From Dryococelus australis (lineage: Eukaryota; Arthropoda; Insecta; Phasmatodea; Phasmatidae), in contig CM057003.1 of assembly GCA_029891345.1 (NCBI GenBank), positions 7,792,709-7,856,708 of the forward strand: a DNA stretch of 64,000 bases, in the 5' to 3' direction. Positions within the stretch are counted from its first letter, which is position 1, and each line of letters starts with the position of its first letter. Made by a program: the position numbers and the translations under genes. Of this stretch, positions 48,835 through 59,243 are shown piece after piece. The notes below the pieces were generated by a model, which made no database searches, was not told where the DNA came from, and was given only the letters and a program-made list of their open reading frames with translations.

Positions 48835-49570
48835 CACTGAGAAAGATGTTTTTTTTTTTTTTTTTTTTTTTTACCAAACAAAATTTATTTGCGCAACCAA
48901 ATTAATTATTTGTTAGTTAAGGGGAAATGAAATATTTTGTTGTTGACACCAAATTATTTTATTTTTCTTAATTTGTTTGCCTGAAGGCGTAACATTTGGT
49001 TGGTGCAATTAAATGTTTGTTTGGCTCTACGTGCATTAAATACGTTTAGTTAATTTAAATAAATTTGAAAGCGCTGCCATATTAGAATCTAGTTGTTTGC
49101 GCCTGAAAGCTACGTCCTAACAACGTTAGTAAACCTGAGTACACATGAAGTGGGAATGTTTTTCATTTTTTCAATACATACAATTCAAATCCTTGACAAT
49201 GTTCGTATATAAATGTTTCAAGTTTTACAACGTTTCTGTAAAGTTTCCTGTTGAAATTATTTTGTAAGTCTGTATATACCATTATAAAGCATAAATAAAA
49301 GCAGCAATAATAACGGCTAGTATGCTAATTGTCAGAAATATAATAAACAATGTCTCTCGCTGTATTTTTTCAAACGAAGGCAATCAAATGAGTGGCCAAA
49401 CAAATATAAAGTGTTGATTCAACTAAATATTTTGTTTACAATCTTAAGTTTTTAGGCACAACACAGAATATTTGTTTATTTAAGCACGTGTTTTGTTTTC
49501 TCGACATAATATTTTGTTGGTCCTATACAATCAAATATTTTGTTGGGCGGGACAAAATTTTCTCTCAGTG
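48835..49570. mobile_element. CACTGA-ended non-autonomous element
   Basis: The left CACTGAGAAAGATG is mirrored at the right as TTTTCTCTCAGTG. Subterminal motifs of the form AACAAAATATTTG recur in both orientations near each end, as in transposase-binding repeats. A T-run lies at 48849-48872. There is no coding sequence. The next element, an S1 SINE, starts at most a few bases away. The terminus resembles those at 16759 and 22951. Confidence 0.5.
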
Positions 49571-49577
49571 CAGCATG

Positions 49578-49850
49578 ACTTGGAGTGAAGTGTGAGTGAA
49601 GAGATTTGAGCCGCTCTTAACATCGAGGTGTAGAGAGCCGATGAGGGTTAAGTGAGGTGAGTATGGAGCTTTGCTTGGGGGAGAAGGGGGACGGGGTAAA
49701 CGGGAGATTCTCGAGAAAGCCCGCTGACCAGAGGCATCGTCCGGCACGATTCCCACTTGCGAAACCCCGGAATGAACGGGCCGGGGATTGAGCCCGGTTC
49801 TACTTGATGGGAGGCGGGCAGTCTAACCACTCGGTCACGCTGCCGCCCCC
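49578..49850 (-). mobile_element. tRNA-derived SINE (family S1), minus strand
   Basis: Minus-strand order: head GGCAGCGTGACCGAGTGGTT (A box), GAACCGGGCTCAATCCCCGG (B box), body ATCGTGCCGGACGATGCCTC and TTCTCGAGAATCTCCCGTTT, tail CATCGGCTCTCTACACCTCG and GCGGCTCAAATCTCTTCAC. Well preserved. Confidence 0.85.
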
Positions 49851-49904
49851 CCTCCCTCGACTTGGATATTGTCACAAGCCACGAAGATCTAAGTGGTTAG
49901 ATCG

Positions 49905-51938
49905 TTACTACGGAAAAGGGTCTGAGTAATGACATCACGCGTAAGAATTATATCGCTGAATTGCAGGATGGGCGTAGCTAATAATTACAAGCAACGCTGG
50001 AAGAGAATTAAATTCTCAAAAGAATCTATTTTTAGAGTTGATGAGTGGTGGCAGAACATAATATTTGCTGATGAGAGCAAATTTAACATCTTTGTTTCAG
50101 ATGGGAGGACAGTGGTTTAGCACAAATAAAATACAGGAATGGAAGCAAACAATGTTCTACTTAAGAGTCAAGCACGGTGGCGGATGTATAATGGCCTGGG
50201 GGTACATGGTGGCCACTGGGGGAGGTGAGTTAGTTTTTGTTGAGAATGTGAAAGAAGCAATACAGGAATGGAAGCAAACAATGTCCTACTTAAGAGTCAA
50301 GCACGGTGGCGGATGTATAATGGCCTGGGGGTACATGGTGGCCACTGGGGGAGGTGAGTTAGTTTTTGTTGAGAATGTGAAAGAAGCAATACAGGAATGG
50401 AAGCAAACAATGTCCTACTTAAGAGTCAAGCACGGTGGCGGATGTATAATGGCCTGGGGGTACATGGTGGCCACTGGGGGAGGTGAGTTAGTTTTTGTTG
50501 AGAATGTGAAAGAAGCAATACAGGAATGGAAGCAAACAATGTCCTACTTAAGAGTCAAGCACGGTGGCGGATGTATAATGGCCTGGGGGTACATTGTGGC
50601 CACTGGGGGAGGTGAGTTAGTTTTTGTTGAGAATGTGAAAGAAGCAATACAGGAATGGAAGCAAACAATGTCCTACTTAAGAGTCAAGCACGGTGGCGGA
50701 TGTATAATGGCCTGGGGGTACATGGTGGCCACTGGGGGAGGTGAGTTAGTTTTTGTTGAGAATGTGAAAGAAGCAATACAGGAATGGAAGCAAACAATGT
50801 CCTACTTAAGAGTCAAGCACGGTGGCGGATGTATAATGGCCTGGGGGTACATGGTGGCCACTGGGGGAGGTGAGTTAGTTTTTGTTGAGAATGTGAAAGA
50901 AGCAATACAGGAATGGAAGCAAACAATGTCCTACTTAAGAGTCAAGCACGGTGGCGGATGTATAATGGCCTGGGGGTACATGGTGGCCACTGGGGGAGGT
51001 GAGTTAGTTTTTTTTGAGAATGTGAAAGAAGCAATACAGGAATGGAAGCAAACAATGTCCTACTTAAGAGTCAAGCACGGTGGCGGATGTATAATGGCCT
51101 GGGGGTACATGGTGGCCACTGGGGGAGGTGAGTTAGTTTTTGTTGAGAATGTGAAAGAAGCAATACAGGAATGGAAGCAAACAATGTCCTACTTAAGAGT
51201 CAAGCACGGTGGCGGATGTATAATGGCCTGGGGGTACATGGTGGCCACTGGGGGAGGTGAGTTAGTTTTTTTGAGAATGTGAAAGAAGCAATACAGGAAT
51301 GGAAGCAAACAATGTCCTACTTAAGAGTCAAGCACGGTGGCGGATGTATAATGGCCTGGGGGTACATGGTGGCCACTGGGGGAGGTGAGTTAGTTTTTGT
51401 TGAGAATGTGAAAGAAGCAATACAGGAATGGAAGCAAACAATGTCCTACTTAAGAGTCAAGCACGGTGGCGGATGTATAATGGCCTGGGGGTACATGGTG
51501 GCCACTGGGGGAGGTGAGTTAGTTTTTGTTGAGAATGTGAAAGAAGCAATACAGGAATGGAAGCAAACAATGTCCTACTTAAGAGTCAAGCACGGTGGCG
51601 GATGTATAATGGCCTGGGGGTACATGGTGGCCACTGGGGGAGGTGAGTTAGTTTTTGTTGAGAATGTGAAAGAAGCAATATAATTGGAATTTCTTAGCTG
51701 TGGTTGCTGTGCAATTGTCCTAGAGTGCTCCATCTACCCCAACGGTCACCGGACTTGAATCCATTAGCGAATTTGTGGCATGAGCTCAATATCGGAGTAC
51801 GTTATACATCCGTACCATGAGAAGAACGCCTTAAAAAGGCGACTTACAGAAGAATGGGCTAACCCCTACGTGGAATATGCGAGAAAATTTGTTCACAGTA
51901 TGCCTAATCGCCTTCGTGAGGTCATGATGCGCAAATGA
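49905..51938 (+). pseudogene. Tc1/mariner-family transposase relic carrying a 129-bp array
   Basis: The plus strand encodes recognisable pieces of a DDE transposase. FSKESIFRVDEWWQNIIF and FADESKFNIFVSDGR (first catalytic Asp) lie before 50110. The segment LRVKHGGGCIMAWGYM with GGGELVFVENVKE (50131-51679) is repeated 12 times. After the array come QRSPDLNPLANLWHELNIG and, in a further frame, EEWANPYVEYARKFVHSMPN and RLREVMMRK with a stop at 51936-51938. The QDNA/QDNC-type second-Asp motif is not seen. The usual Glu before NLW is replaced (LANLW), so catalysis is lost. Frameshifts lie near 50115 and 51835. The helix-turn-helix end is mostly missing, next to the SINE at 49578-49850. The 405-residue open frame at 50065-51282 is mainly repeat. 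Confidence 0.75.
50131..51679 (+). repeat. 12-copy, 129-bp tandem array of transposase sequence
   Basis: Starts of CAGGAATGGAAGCAAACAATG-type segments fall every 129 bases from 50133 to 51165. One 127-base step follows, then 51292, 51421 and 51550. I find only four differences: T for C in copy 1 (50155), T for G in copy 4, T for G in copy 7 and a 2-base loss in copy 9. Each unit covers 43 codons around VKHGGG and ELVFVEN and contains GGAGGTGAGTTAG, a consensus-like 5' splice site. The array is far younger than the relic that holds it. Confidence 0.97.
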
Positions 51939-52645
51939 CATGAAACTAAATATCAAAATACTTTTCATGATAAGAACTCAGTTGTTTTTATTATTCGCTG
52001 TTATCTGTACGAATACTTTTTTGACACAAAACTTTATAATTTTATTTTATTGATTATGTTGATTATTTGTAAGTTATTGTGAAAATTCGGTTGGTTTTTG
52101 TGATATTATGGTTCAGCACAATTGACTGTAGCAATGTTAATCAGATACAATATTTCTGTTAAATATATGTAAACCAGACAATGTAAATAACTCTGACTGC
52201 CCCAATTGTTTTTTATTCCTTTATTTAACCACTTTCCCAATATTTTTTTGAAGCGCAAACTATGTATACTTTCAATAATTTTTTGCTTAATAGCCGTAGT
52301 TTTTGGCATTGACAGGTTATGGCTGTATTTATGGTAACATTCTTTACTAATAATCATCTAGAACAATTTATTCTAGTTCTATGTACTAAATATCTACAGA
52401 TTAAAGAAGAAACATGTACTCGTATTTACTGTCCCAACATTATTTTGTTTCACTGGTACAGGAAAAGACAATAAGATCAAAACTCTCGATGAAAGGACAC
52501 CTTTTTCGGTCCTGAATCAACTAATAGGTGCAGACTATGTTTTTTTTAATTTTCAGTTTTTAGAAGTAGGACTTAAAAATTATGGTCAGCTTTGTTAGGC
52601 ATGAATTGTATTAAATGAAAGTGCTCGTCTACTAGACGTTATTTG

Positions 52646-52695
<50 letters not shown>

Positions 52696-53290
52696 TAATA
52701 TCTTGTCGTTGTTCGTTCACTTGTTGCTCATCTTTTTTTCGTGCTATGTGTCAGAACAGTTGACTCAATTCCCTCTCAGATTATTTTGTTTTAAATGTAT
52801 GTTGACCACAGCTTATTCTAACTTGTTTTCTTGTAGTTCTACCATGTCATTGACTTGTGTTTTACTATTCAACATAGCTCTGCAATGGCGTACGTCTCAA
52901 GTAATTTTTCATATAATAAACTGGTGTCCTACTTTACGGGCAATAAATAAAATTACGAAAGTTACACGATTTGTTCAAATAACTGCTTTGGATGAGGAAC
53001 TCTATAAAGACTGAGTGCGGTAATTTATACAGCGAAAGATGAGATTTTGATACCAACTCGACAGAGATTATATATATATATATAATTCAACAAAATTTCG
53101 TAGAAGTAAAATGCTGCATTGGACAGTACGTAAAATGCAGTTAGCATTAATTAACCTTACATAGCGATCTCAAAAGTCTGATATTGAAATAGATGGGTTG
53201 AGTTAATAAGAAAAACAAAAAAATTAATTGCTGTTCAAATAAAATTTTTGGATTGGAGGTATCGATCGAGGGTACGATCTGGATTAACCG
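51939..53290. other. AT-rich stretch with a TA/CA microsatellite
   Basis: (TA)n(CA)n at 52646-52690 and (TA)n at 53069-53084. No gene. The start (GTACGAATACTTTTTTGACA near 52008) may be the 3' end of the Tc1-like relic. Confidence 0.5.
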
Positions 53291-53510
53291 AGCGAGGTAG
53301 CGCAATAGGTAATCTTTGGACTCCCATTCGGGAGAGCCTGGGTACGAATCACGTTCAGGACATTCTGATTTAGGTTTTCAATGTTTTCCTGAAATCACTT
53401 CATGGCGAATGCTGGGATAATTGTTTGCTACTGGCAATGGCCGATTCTATTTAACAAAGTCGACTTAACCATGATGGCTGTTTCACCTGCCTATCATATC
53501 TACGCATCAC
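53291..53510 (+). mobile_element. tRNA-derived SINE, second family
   Basis: GAGGTAGCGCAATAGGTAAT (A box), CCCATTCGGGAGAGCCTGG and GGGTACGAATCACGTTC (B box) are followed by ACATTCTGATTTAGGTTTTC, TTTTCCTGAAATCACTTCA and AATGCTGGGATAATTGTTTG. I recall this order as a SINE body shared by many insects. Moderately decayed. Confidence 0.8.
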
Positions 53511-53545
53511 TGTCTGTGAAATGCTCTCCCTTGATGGAGTATATA

Positions 53546-53762
53546 GGCTATTCACGGTAAAGTGAGCACTTTTGAAATAATAGTCGATAAATATATTTTA
53601 TTTTAGCCTTAGACGTTAACCTCCTAGTGCGGTGGAATCTACGCACTATGTTTATTACTTAAATCGCAATATTTATTTTCAAATTGTGGTTAAAGGGTAC
53701 AAAATAGCTGAAATAAAAAATTAACTAGGGCTTCAAAAGAGCTTACTTTACCGTGAACATCC
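53546..53762. mobile_element. TA-flanked MITE (family A), third copy
   Basis: The left GGCTATTCACGGTAAAGTGA with GCACTTTTGAA and the right TTCAAAAGAGCTTACTTTAC with CGTGAACATCC are inverted repeats, flanked by TA on both sides. Confidence 0.85.
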
Positions 53763-54003
53763 TATAACAGCATGAACATATTTCTGTTAACTCGGTTCCC
53801 TTACCCATCTCAAACCCTTTGAAATTTTCTTCACCATCACTTTCCTCCCTGTTTACATCCGCTGATGTTTCCCTCTCATTAACATGCTGGTTACACAACC
53901 CCTTATTAACCACCACCTTGTCCTCTTTGTATAGAGTCAGTAGTAAAATGATTTGTTGCGCCTGTAACTACTTCGACAGATGTTCCTGCTCCTCTGGGCA
54001 ACT

Positions 54004-54245
54004 TGGGGCCGTGGTAGCTGTGCGGTTAGCCTGCTCACCTCCAATCATGGCGAACCTGGTTCAATCCCAGGCCTGTCCACTCCGGATTTTTGCAAGTGGG
54101 AATCATGCCGGACGATGCCGCTGGTCGAAGGGTTTTCTCGGGTATCTCCCGTTTTCCGCTGCCCTTCCATTCCGGCGCTGCTCCATACTCACCTGGATCC
54201 CCCCTCATCGGCTCTCAAGACCTCGATGTTAAGGGACCCGCCTCG
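54004..54245 (+). mobile_element. tRNA-derived SINE (family S1), plus strand
   Basis: GGTAGCTGTGCGGTTAGCCT (A box), CTGGTTCAATCCCAGG (B box), body AATCATGCCGGACGATGCCG and TTTTCTCGGGTATCTCCCGT, tail CATCGGCTCTCAAGACCTCG. Well preserved. Confidence 0.87.
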
Positions 54246-54815
54246 CTGCTGCACGAAGTGTGGTGTAGAGGTTCAACAATATCGTTGTTTTTTTTTACAG
54301 AAACGGTTCGACAGAAGACAATGAATTTGGTATATAAAAGAGACTAAGGGTCCGTACACAAATGCCAGGCACTTTCATCGCTCTCTGCTTTGTAGGGAAT
54401 TATGAAGTATTTGCTCAATGTAGCCAAATAGCTACTTTTGTGGGGCTTACTACACTCATAGTTTTAATTTTTGTCACGTAAAATTACTTGCCGATAGTGT
54501 ATCAATTCCTCATCTTTCATCGCGTATATAATTTGCGCTAAGTCACAACTGAAAATGTTGAAGAAAAGTGTATTCTTCTACGGCGTGTATTGCAGGAATA
54601 GGCTGGCCGGCTAGTGGAGACGCCACGACCTTGTGACCCCGGCGGACAGAGCACAACCTCCCTCCTGTCTGGCGGGAGTTCTCCCCTTCCGCCCCTCCAT
54701 CGTGTCCTCTTTAGTTGCTTCTTCTGCGTGCTCGGATTGGCTGTGCGCGCGCTCCAGTTTGTGTTGTTTCACAGCCGTCCGTCATGGTAATTCAACACGA
54801 TCCAAGACTTTGGAA
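54246..54815. other. unassigned spacer between two opposed SINEs
   Basis: A GC-rich patch at 54600-54780. No gene recognised. Confidence 0.4.
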
Positions 54816-55060
54816 GAGAGTGAAGAGATTTGGGCGGCACTTAAAAAGCGAGGTCTTCAGAGCTGATGAGGGTGATTGAAGTGAATATGGAGCGGCGCCG
54901 GAATGAAGGGGTGGGGGAAATGGGAGATCCCCGAGAAAACCCGCCGAAAAACGGCATCGCCCGACACGATTCCCACTTGTGAAAATCCGCTGACCCGGCC
55001 GGGGTTTAAACCTGGTTCGCCTTGGAGGCGAGCGTGTTAATCGCTAAGCCACCGTGCTTA
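54816..55060 (-). mobile_element. tRNA-derived SINE (family S1), minus strand
   Basis: Minus-strand order: GCACGGTGGCTTAGCGATTA (A box), GAACCAGGTTTAAACCCCGG (B box), body AATCGTGTCGGGCGATGCCG and TTTTCTCGGGGATCTCCCAT, tail CATCAGCTCTGAAGACCTCG. A C-run (55061-55081) adjoins the head. It is tail-to-tail with the copy at 54004, about 570 bases away. Confidence 0.87.
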
Positions 55061-55081
55061 CCCCCCCCTCCCCCCCCCCCC

Positions 55082-56070
55082 AGACGTGGGGTGTGAAGAA
55101 AACTCGGTTACGGCTGAACGCACGTCACAAGACGAATCAAACTACCAAAAGAAGGAAACGCATGTTTAAATGTTTGTTTTCATTTTACTAAAAATATATT
55201 ATTCTGGTGGATTCTTTTTTTTTTTTAATCTTTTAAGTGAACAACTTCAAATGTACAGAAAAAGTTAAAAAATAGTGGCTGCATAATGATTTCGGTAACA
55301 ATTGATCGAATTTAGTATTAATAAGATACCGTGATGATGAACAGGCCCTTTTGATATCTGTGCCAAAGTATCGTTCTGAGGAAATTTTTTTTTGCGAACC
55401 AGTACAAATCATGCGAACTAAGAACATCACTCTAGTATTTTGTGGGAAGTATCTGTTCTTAAACAGATAAGATAGGTTGACAATACAATGTTGTGCATTA
55501 GTGATACAGAAAGGCCTATATAACATTTTTAAATCGCTGCCTTTTCAGCATGTTTAACTACTGCAATCACTTATTTTATGCAAATTTTAATATATATTAA
55601 TGACTTCTGCTGCACATAAAATATAGTTTTTCGTTATTATTTTTTGAAAATGTTTTCTTAATTAATATCAATGAAAACTCCGCCATAAATGGGGTTTTGA
55701 GAAATATGCATAAATAACAGTAGACGCCCGTATGCGAAGGTAAGGTACTCTTGCAAGATTTGGAGACTGTTGCAAATACATACGCAAAGCCTTCCCCACT
55801 GTGGCGAATAGGTGTGTGGTGCATACGTATGTATGATATATGTATATATGATATATATACATATATGTAATTTGTTATATTGTTGTATATAATTTGTTGC
55901 ATTTTTTGTGCAACCTGCAGAGAAATAAAAACACGCAGTGAAAAAAAACAAGCCACTCTCGACATATTTAGAATACTTAGAGGTATCTGCGGAAAGATTT
56001 ACGTTTATAAAATATATAATTAATTACACATGTAAAGCTTTGGCAGTTGATAGCGCGTGACCAGCTATTG
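55082..56070. other. unassigned stretch, no gene seen
   Basis: An ATATGTAT-type microsatellite lies at 55825-55868. Otherwise AT-rich with chance frames. Confidence 0.45.
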
Positions 56071-56076
56071 CTGGTG

Positions 56077-56121
56077 TCAGCGATCCATCGCCCACGGTAA
56101 GGCGAGGCGATGGATCGCTGA
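56077..56121. repeat. 16-bp perfect inverted repeat, 13-base loop
   Basis: TCAGCGATCCATCGCC (56077-56092) and GGCGATGGATCGCTGA (56106-56121) are exact reverse complements at the start of the HARBI1-like first exon. Confidence 0.93.
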
Positions 56122-56466
56122 GGAGCTTCAAGGCGCGTGCCAGTCGCTTTCCGAGATGGATGCAAACACGTTGAAAATTATGTTGTCGCTGGAAGAAGAG
56201 GAAGTGTGCCAGGAGGAAATTAATTTAATTCTGTCAAATTAAGAAGAATTTGCAATGTTCTGGGAAAGGGAAGCGCATGGGGCATCCAGGGCTCTAATTT
56301 GAAAACATTTCGTTGACAGCGATACAAAATTCCACGAATATTTTAGGGTTACGCCGGCTCTGTTTGAGAGGATAGTGAGTTTTGTGAATGACGATTTAAC
56401 TGGAAAATCGAATAACAATCACCAGCATCAGATATCCCCACGAGAAAAAGAGTAGGTGGCGCTATG
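56098..56466 (+). pseudogene. HARBI1-like transposase, exon 1 (broken)
   Basis: The frame reads KARRWIAEELQGACQSLSEM and then an acidic LEEEEVCQEEINL, with a stop near 56240. It continues in frame as VDSDTKFHEYFRVTPALF and ERIVSFVNDDLTGK, ending ISPREKE, a stop at 56453-56455, and VAL. FHEYFRVTPALFERIV and ISPREK are hallmarks of the N-terminal region of PIF/Harbinger nucleases. The next expected residues (RFLATGES) occur at 58050, so an intron is implied. Its 5' site would be GCAAG at 56467, a GC-type donor, which gives the right phase. Two in-frame stops disable it. Confidence 0.65.
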
Positions 56467-56760
56467 GCAAGAACCGTGTGATGTAGCAATTAATAAACAT
56501 ATACCTACAATTATTCATAACTGGTTTGTTGGTCTACGCAGCAGATAATTGTTTGCAATGCAATATGTGTATTCTAAAACTGAAGAAAAGCGCAAATGTT
56601 GTGAATGATAGTAATGTAATATGAGGTAAAAAGTTCCCGATGCAAGTAAGTTACATACAAACGTATTTCTTAACTACTTTGAACAGGTTATAATGAAAAA
56701 GGTAACTGCATGAATACTCAATGTTTTTAGATCAAAGTGTTTGTAAATATGTCAATTAGA

Positions 56761-57279
56761 TTAATTAGGAGACGGTTTTGAAGAAGACCACACACTGCAT
56801 GGTGAGCCAACAGAAACGTCAGAGTTGAAAGGTGAATAACTTGGATGGGGCTGAATGCCGCTGCATTCCCTACGGGCAACTTCTCGTTCTGCCGCTAACA
56901 TTACACTCGAGATATTTGTTCTTTGACAGACATTTGAATGTATCTTGGGCAGTTTTCTTGCACTCGATGCCATTGCCGAGAAGAAGGTGTCGACGAATTC
57001 ATCTGTAGACGTGTGTGTGGCAGTGTGTGAAGTGATGTCGCGTATGAGTTCCAAACGCTCACGAGACAATTGTGCTTGCTGGCAGAGTAATTGTTGCCGG
57101 ACGGTGTTGGTTTTTTTTCCTCTGGTGATTTAAATGTTGATTTTCTTGGGCTGTTAGACTTTTAGGAAGATGATGGCACAGTTGCGTTAGTATTGTCTCG
57201 GTCAGGATTTGCTAACTCCTCATCGTCGAGTGAGGGTGGCTCGCCCTCTTCTTCGTCGTGTGCGATGCTGCTGAAGCCT
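56761..57279 (-). pseudogene. MADF-BESS protein, last exon (BESS)
   Basis: On the minus strand an acceptor TTTACAG precedes the exon at 57279. It reads RGFSSIAHDEEEGEPPSLDD, an acidic linker, a stop, and KSNSPRKSTFKSPEEKK. After a frameshift near 57115 it continues with MSRERLELIRDITSH, DEFVDTFFSAMASSARKLP and ISSVMLAAEREVARRE, and a stop at 56761. The DEFVDTFFSAMA..A.KLP..........V..AE pattern is a BESS motif, a protein-interaction helix pair. In PIF/Harbinger elements the second gene is a Myb/SANT/MADF-type DNA-binding protein that helps the nuclease reach the DNA and the nucleus. One stop and one frameshift disable this copy. Confidence 0.7.
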
Positions 57280-57810
57280 CTGTAAATCACATCACAATAT
57301 TTTTCAGCGCAGTGCTTGGTGAAATAATTACATTAGGTGAAATAAATAATAAATACAGCCTAGTTAGTTTACAATGAACGGAACAAATAAACAGCAAAAT
57401 ATTATCATGTCATAAGGTATAGATAGGTATATACAAATGCCACGACTCCAATAACACCACAGTAGCGAAAACCAGCAACTTTACATCACTTATAGTGGTA
57501 TCTCTAGTTAAGCATGTATGGCCGACTATCTCGTGTGATCATTTTAAATCCCTATTGTGCGAGGACTCACTTGAGTGGTGCAATTGGGGAATGTAGGTAG
57601 CATGTGTATCTTTATAACGCTATAACAATGCCATATCTACCTTTATAAATATATTTTACAAATGCTAAAATCGCTGAAATAAATGCATTCTTCCATACCT
57701 GTACCTTACATCGCCATATTTACGTCCATAATTAACAAGGTGTCAAATATCTAATGATTGCAAATAAGGTAAAGACATAATAATTTTGACGCTGGAAAAC
57801 AAGGTCTCAC
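57280..57810. other. intron of the MADF-BESS gene
   Basis: AT-rich with no coding content. Bounded on the minus strand by the donor GTGAGA at 57810 and the acceptor TTTACAG ending at 57280. Confidence 0.5.
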
Positions 57811-57954
57811 CTTCTACTATCACTAGTGCCATCCAGAAAGCTCATGTGCTCAAATATCGTGCGAATGGTCCTGATCCCGTGGGCAGTTTGCCATCCTTCT
57901 TTTTACGACCATACCAGTCTCTCAGGTTTTTCCATTTCGTTTTGTACACATCCT
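57811..57954 (-). pseudogene. MADF-BESS protein, middle exon (MADF)
   Basis: A 144-base minus-strand exon with acceptor TTGATTTCAG before 57954 and donor GTAGAAG|GTGAGA after 57811. It encodes EDVYKTKWKNLRDWYGRKKK and DGKLPTGSGPFARYLS, then a stop, then AFWMALVIVEG. W.NLRD.Y.R..K is the core of the MADF domain, a Myb-related DNA-binding fold. The single stop may be recent decay. Both splice sites match consensus, which supports a once-real exon. Confidence 0.78.
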
Positions 57955-58049
57955 CTGAAATCAAAATTTAATGAAGCAATCATAGCAATAGTAGAAATTG
58001 TAATTCTGTAAAAAAAAAAAAAAAAAGTTATTGTCACTTGTCTGTTACA

Positions 58050-58983
58050 GGTTTTTGGTTACGGGAGAGTCAATGAGATCTCTTGTGTTCCAGTTTCGCA
58101 TTTGTCATCAGCACATTTCAAGAATAATCAAAGAGGTGCTTAAAGCAGTACACAAAAACATGTTGTCCATATATCTTCCTGAACCTACAATACAGTCATG
58201 GTTGGACAGAGCTGAAAAGTTTTCGGTCAAGTGGAATTTCCCCAATGAGGCTCAATTGATGGAAAACACGTGCGTATCTTGTGCCCCCCAAAATCAGGGT
58301 CTTTGTTATTTAATTATAAGGAGTATTACTCCATTGTACTTGTGGCAATAGAGGATGCAGACTGTACATTTGTGGCTGTCTACGTAGGAGCTTATGGCAA
58401 AGAAAGTGATTCACAGGTTTTCCAACAATCTGCCTTTGGAAAGAAAATCAGAGGAAATAATTTCAACATTCCTCCAGCAACTGTTGTAGGGAATGGCAGA
58501 TTACTTCCACACGTGTTAGTAGGCGATAGGGCTTTTGCGTTATCTCAGACAATGATGAAGCCGTATTCACACAATACTGCAACCGCCGATGAGTGCAAAC
58601 GTATTTTCAGTTATCGTCTCTGCCGAACAAGAAGAACAAGCGAAAATGCCTTCGTGTTTTGGGGCAAGTGCTTCGCATATTTTATCAACCGATTGCCATC
58701 GACGTGGCTACTGTCGACTATCTCATCATGTGTTGTTGTATTATACACAACATGATAAGAGAAGAATACTGCTGTGCACAACAAGGAACGCAAGACACCC
58801 AAGCCAAAGGGTTTCAATATCCACAAGGAAATGTTATTCCACTGAGAGCCACGCATGCACGCCACACTGCGAATGTGGGTGAACGAGTGCGCAAACAATT
58901 CACAGAATACGTTTGCAATGAAGGTAGTGTTCCTTGGCAGGTGTCAGGTATACAGGAACGTACGTACCGGCAAAACAATTGAG
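58050..58983 (+). pseudogene. HARBI1-like transposase, exon 2 (DDE nuclease core)
   Basis: Preceded by the acceptor TTGTCTGTTACAG. The order is RFLVTGESMRSLVFQFRICH (helix-turn-helix-like), QHISRIIKEVLKAVH, WLDRAEKFSVKWNFPNEAQL, then after a shift near 58268 RILCPPKSGSLLFNYKEYYS. AIEDADCTFVAVYVGAYGKE carries the first catalytic Asp and ESDSQVFQQSAFGKKI lies downstream of it. VLVGDRAFALSQTMMKPY carries the second Asp (usually GDEAF). RRTSENAFVFWG carries the final Glu. A shift near 58640 leads to VATVDYLIMCCCIIHNMIRE and the C-terminus, stopping at 58981-58983. Length is normal for the family. Two frameshifts disable it. Confidence 0.9.
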
Positions 58984-59243
58984 TCAAAAGAGTGCACAGT
59001 TCTTACGTAATTTTACAATTTCTGTTACGAGTTCTGATTTGCCGGTGTATGAATTTCTCCAACACTAATTGTCAATTGATTTACATGGATTGATTGTTTA
59101 TGATTATTAATTTCTTTTATAAACTACGGTTGGTATACGTATGATTTGCAAAAGTATTGATACGAATTAATACACACAGAAAAAGGTTAAATTTACAATA
59201 TTCTAATACAAATATACTTAATATTAACACATTTACTACCTAC

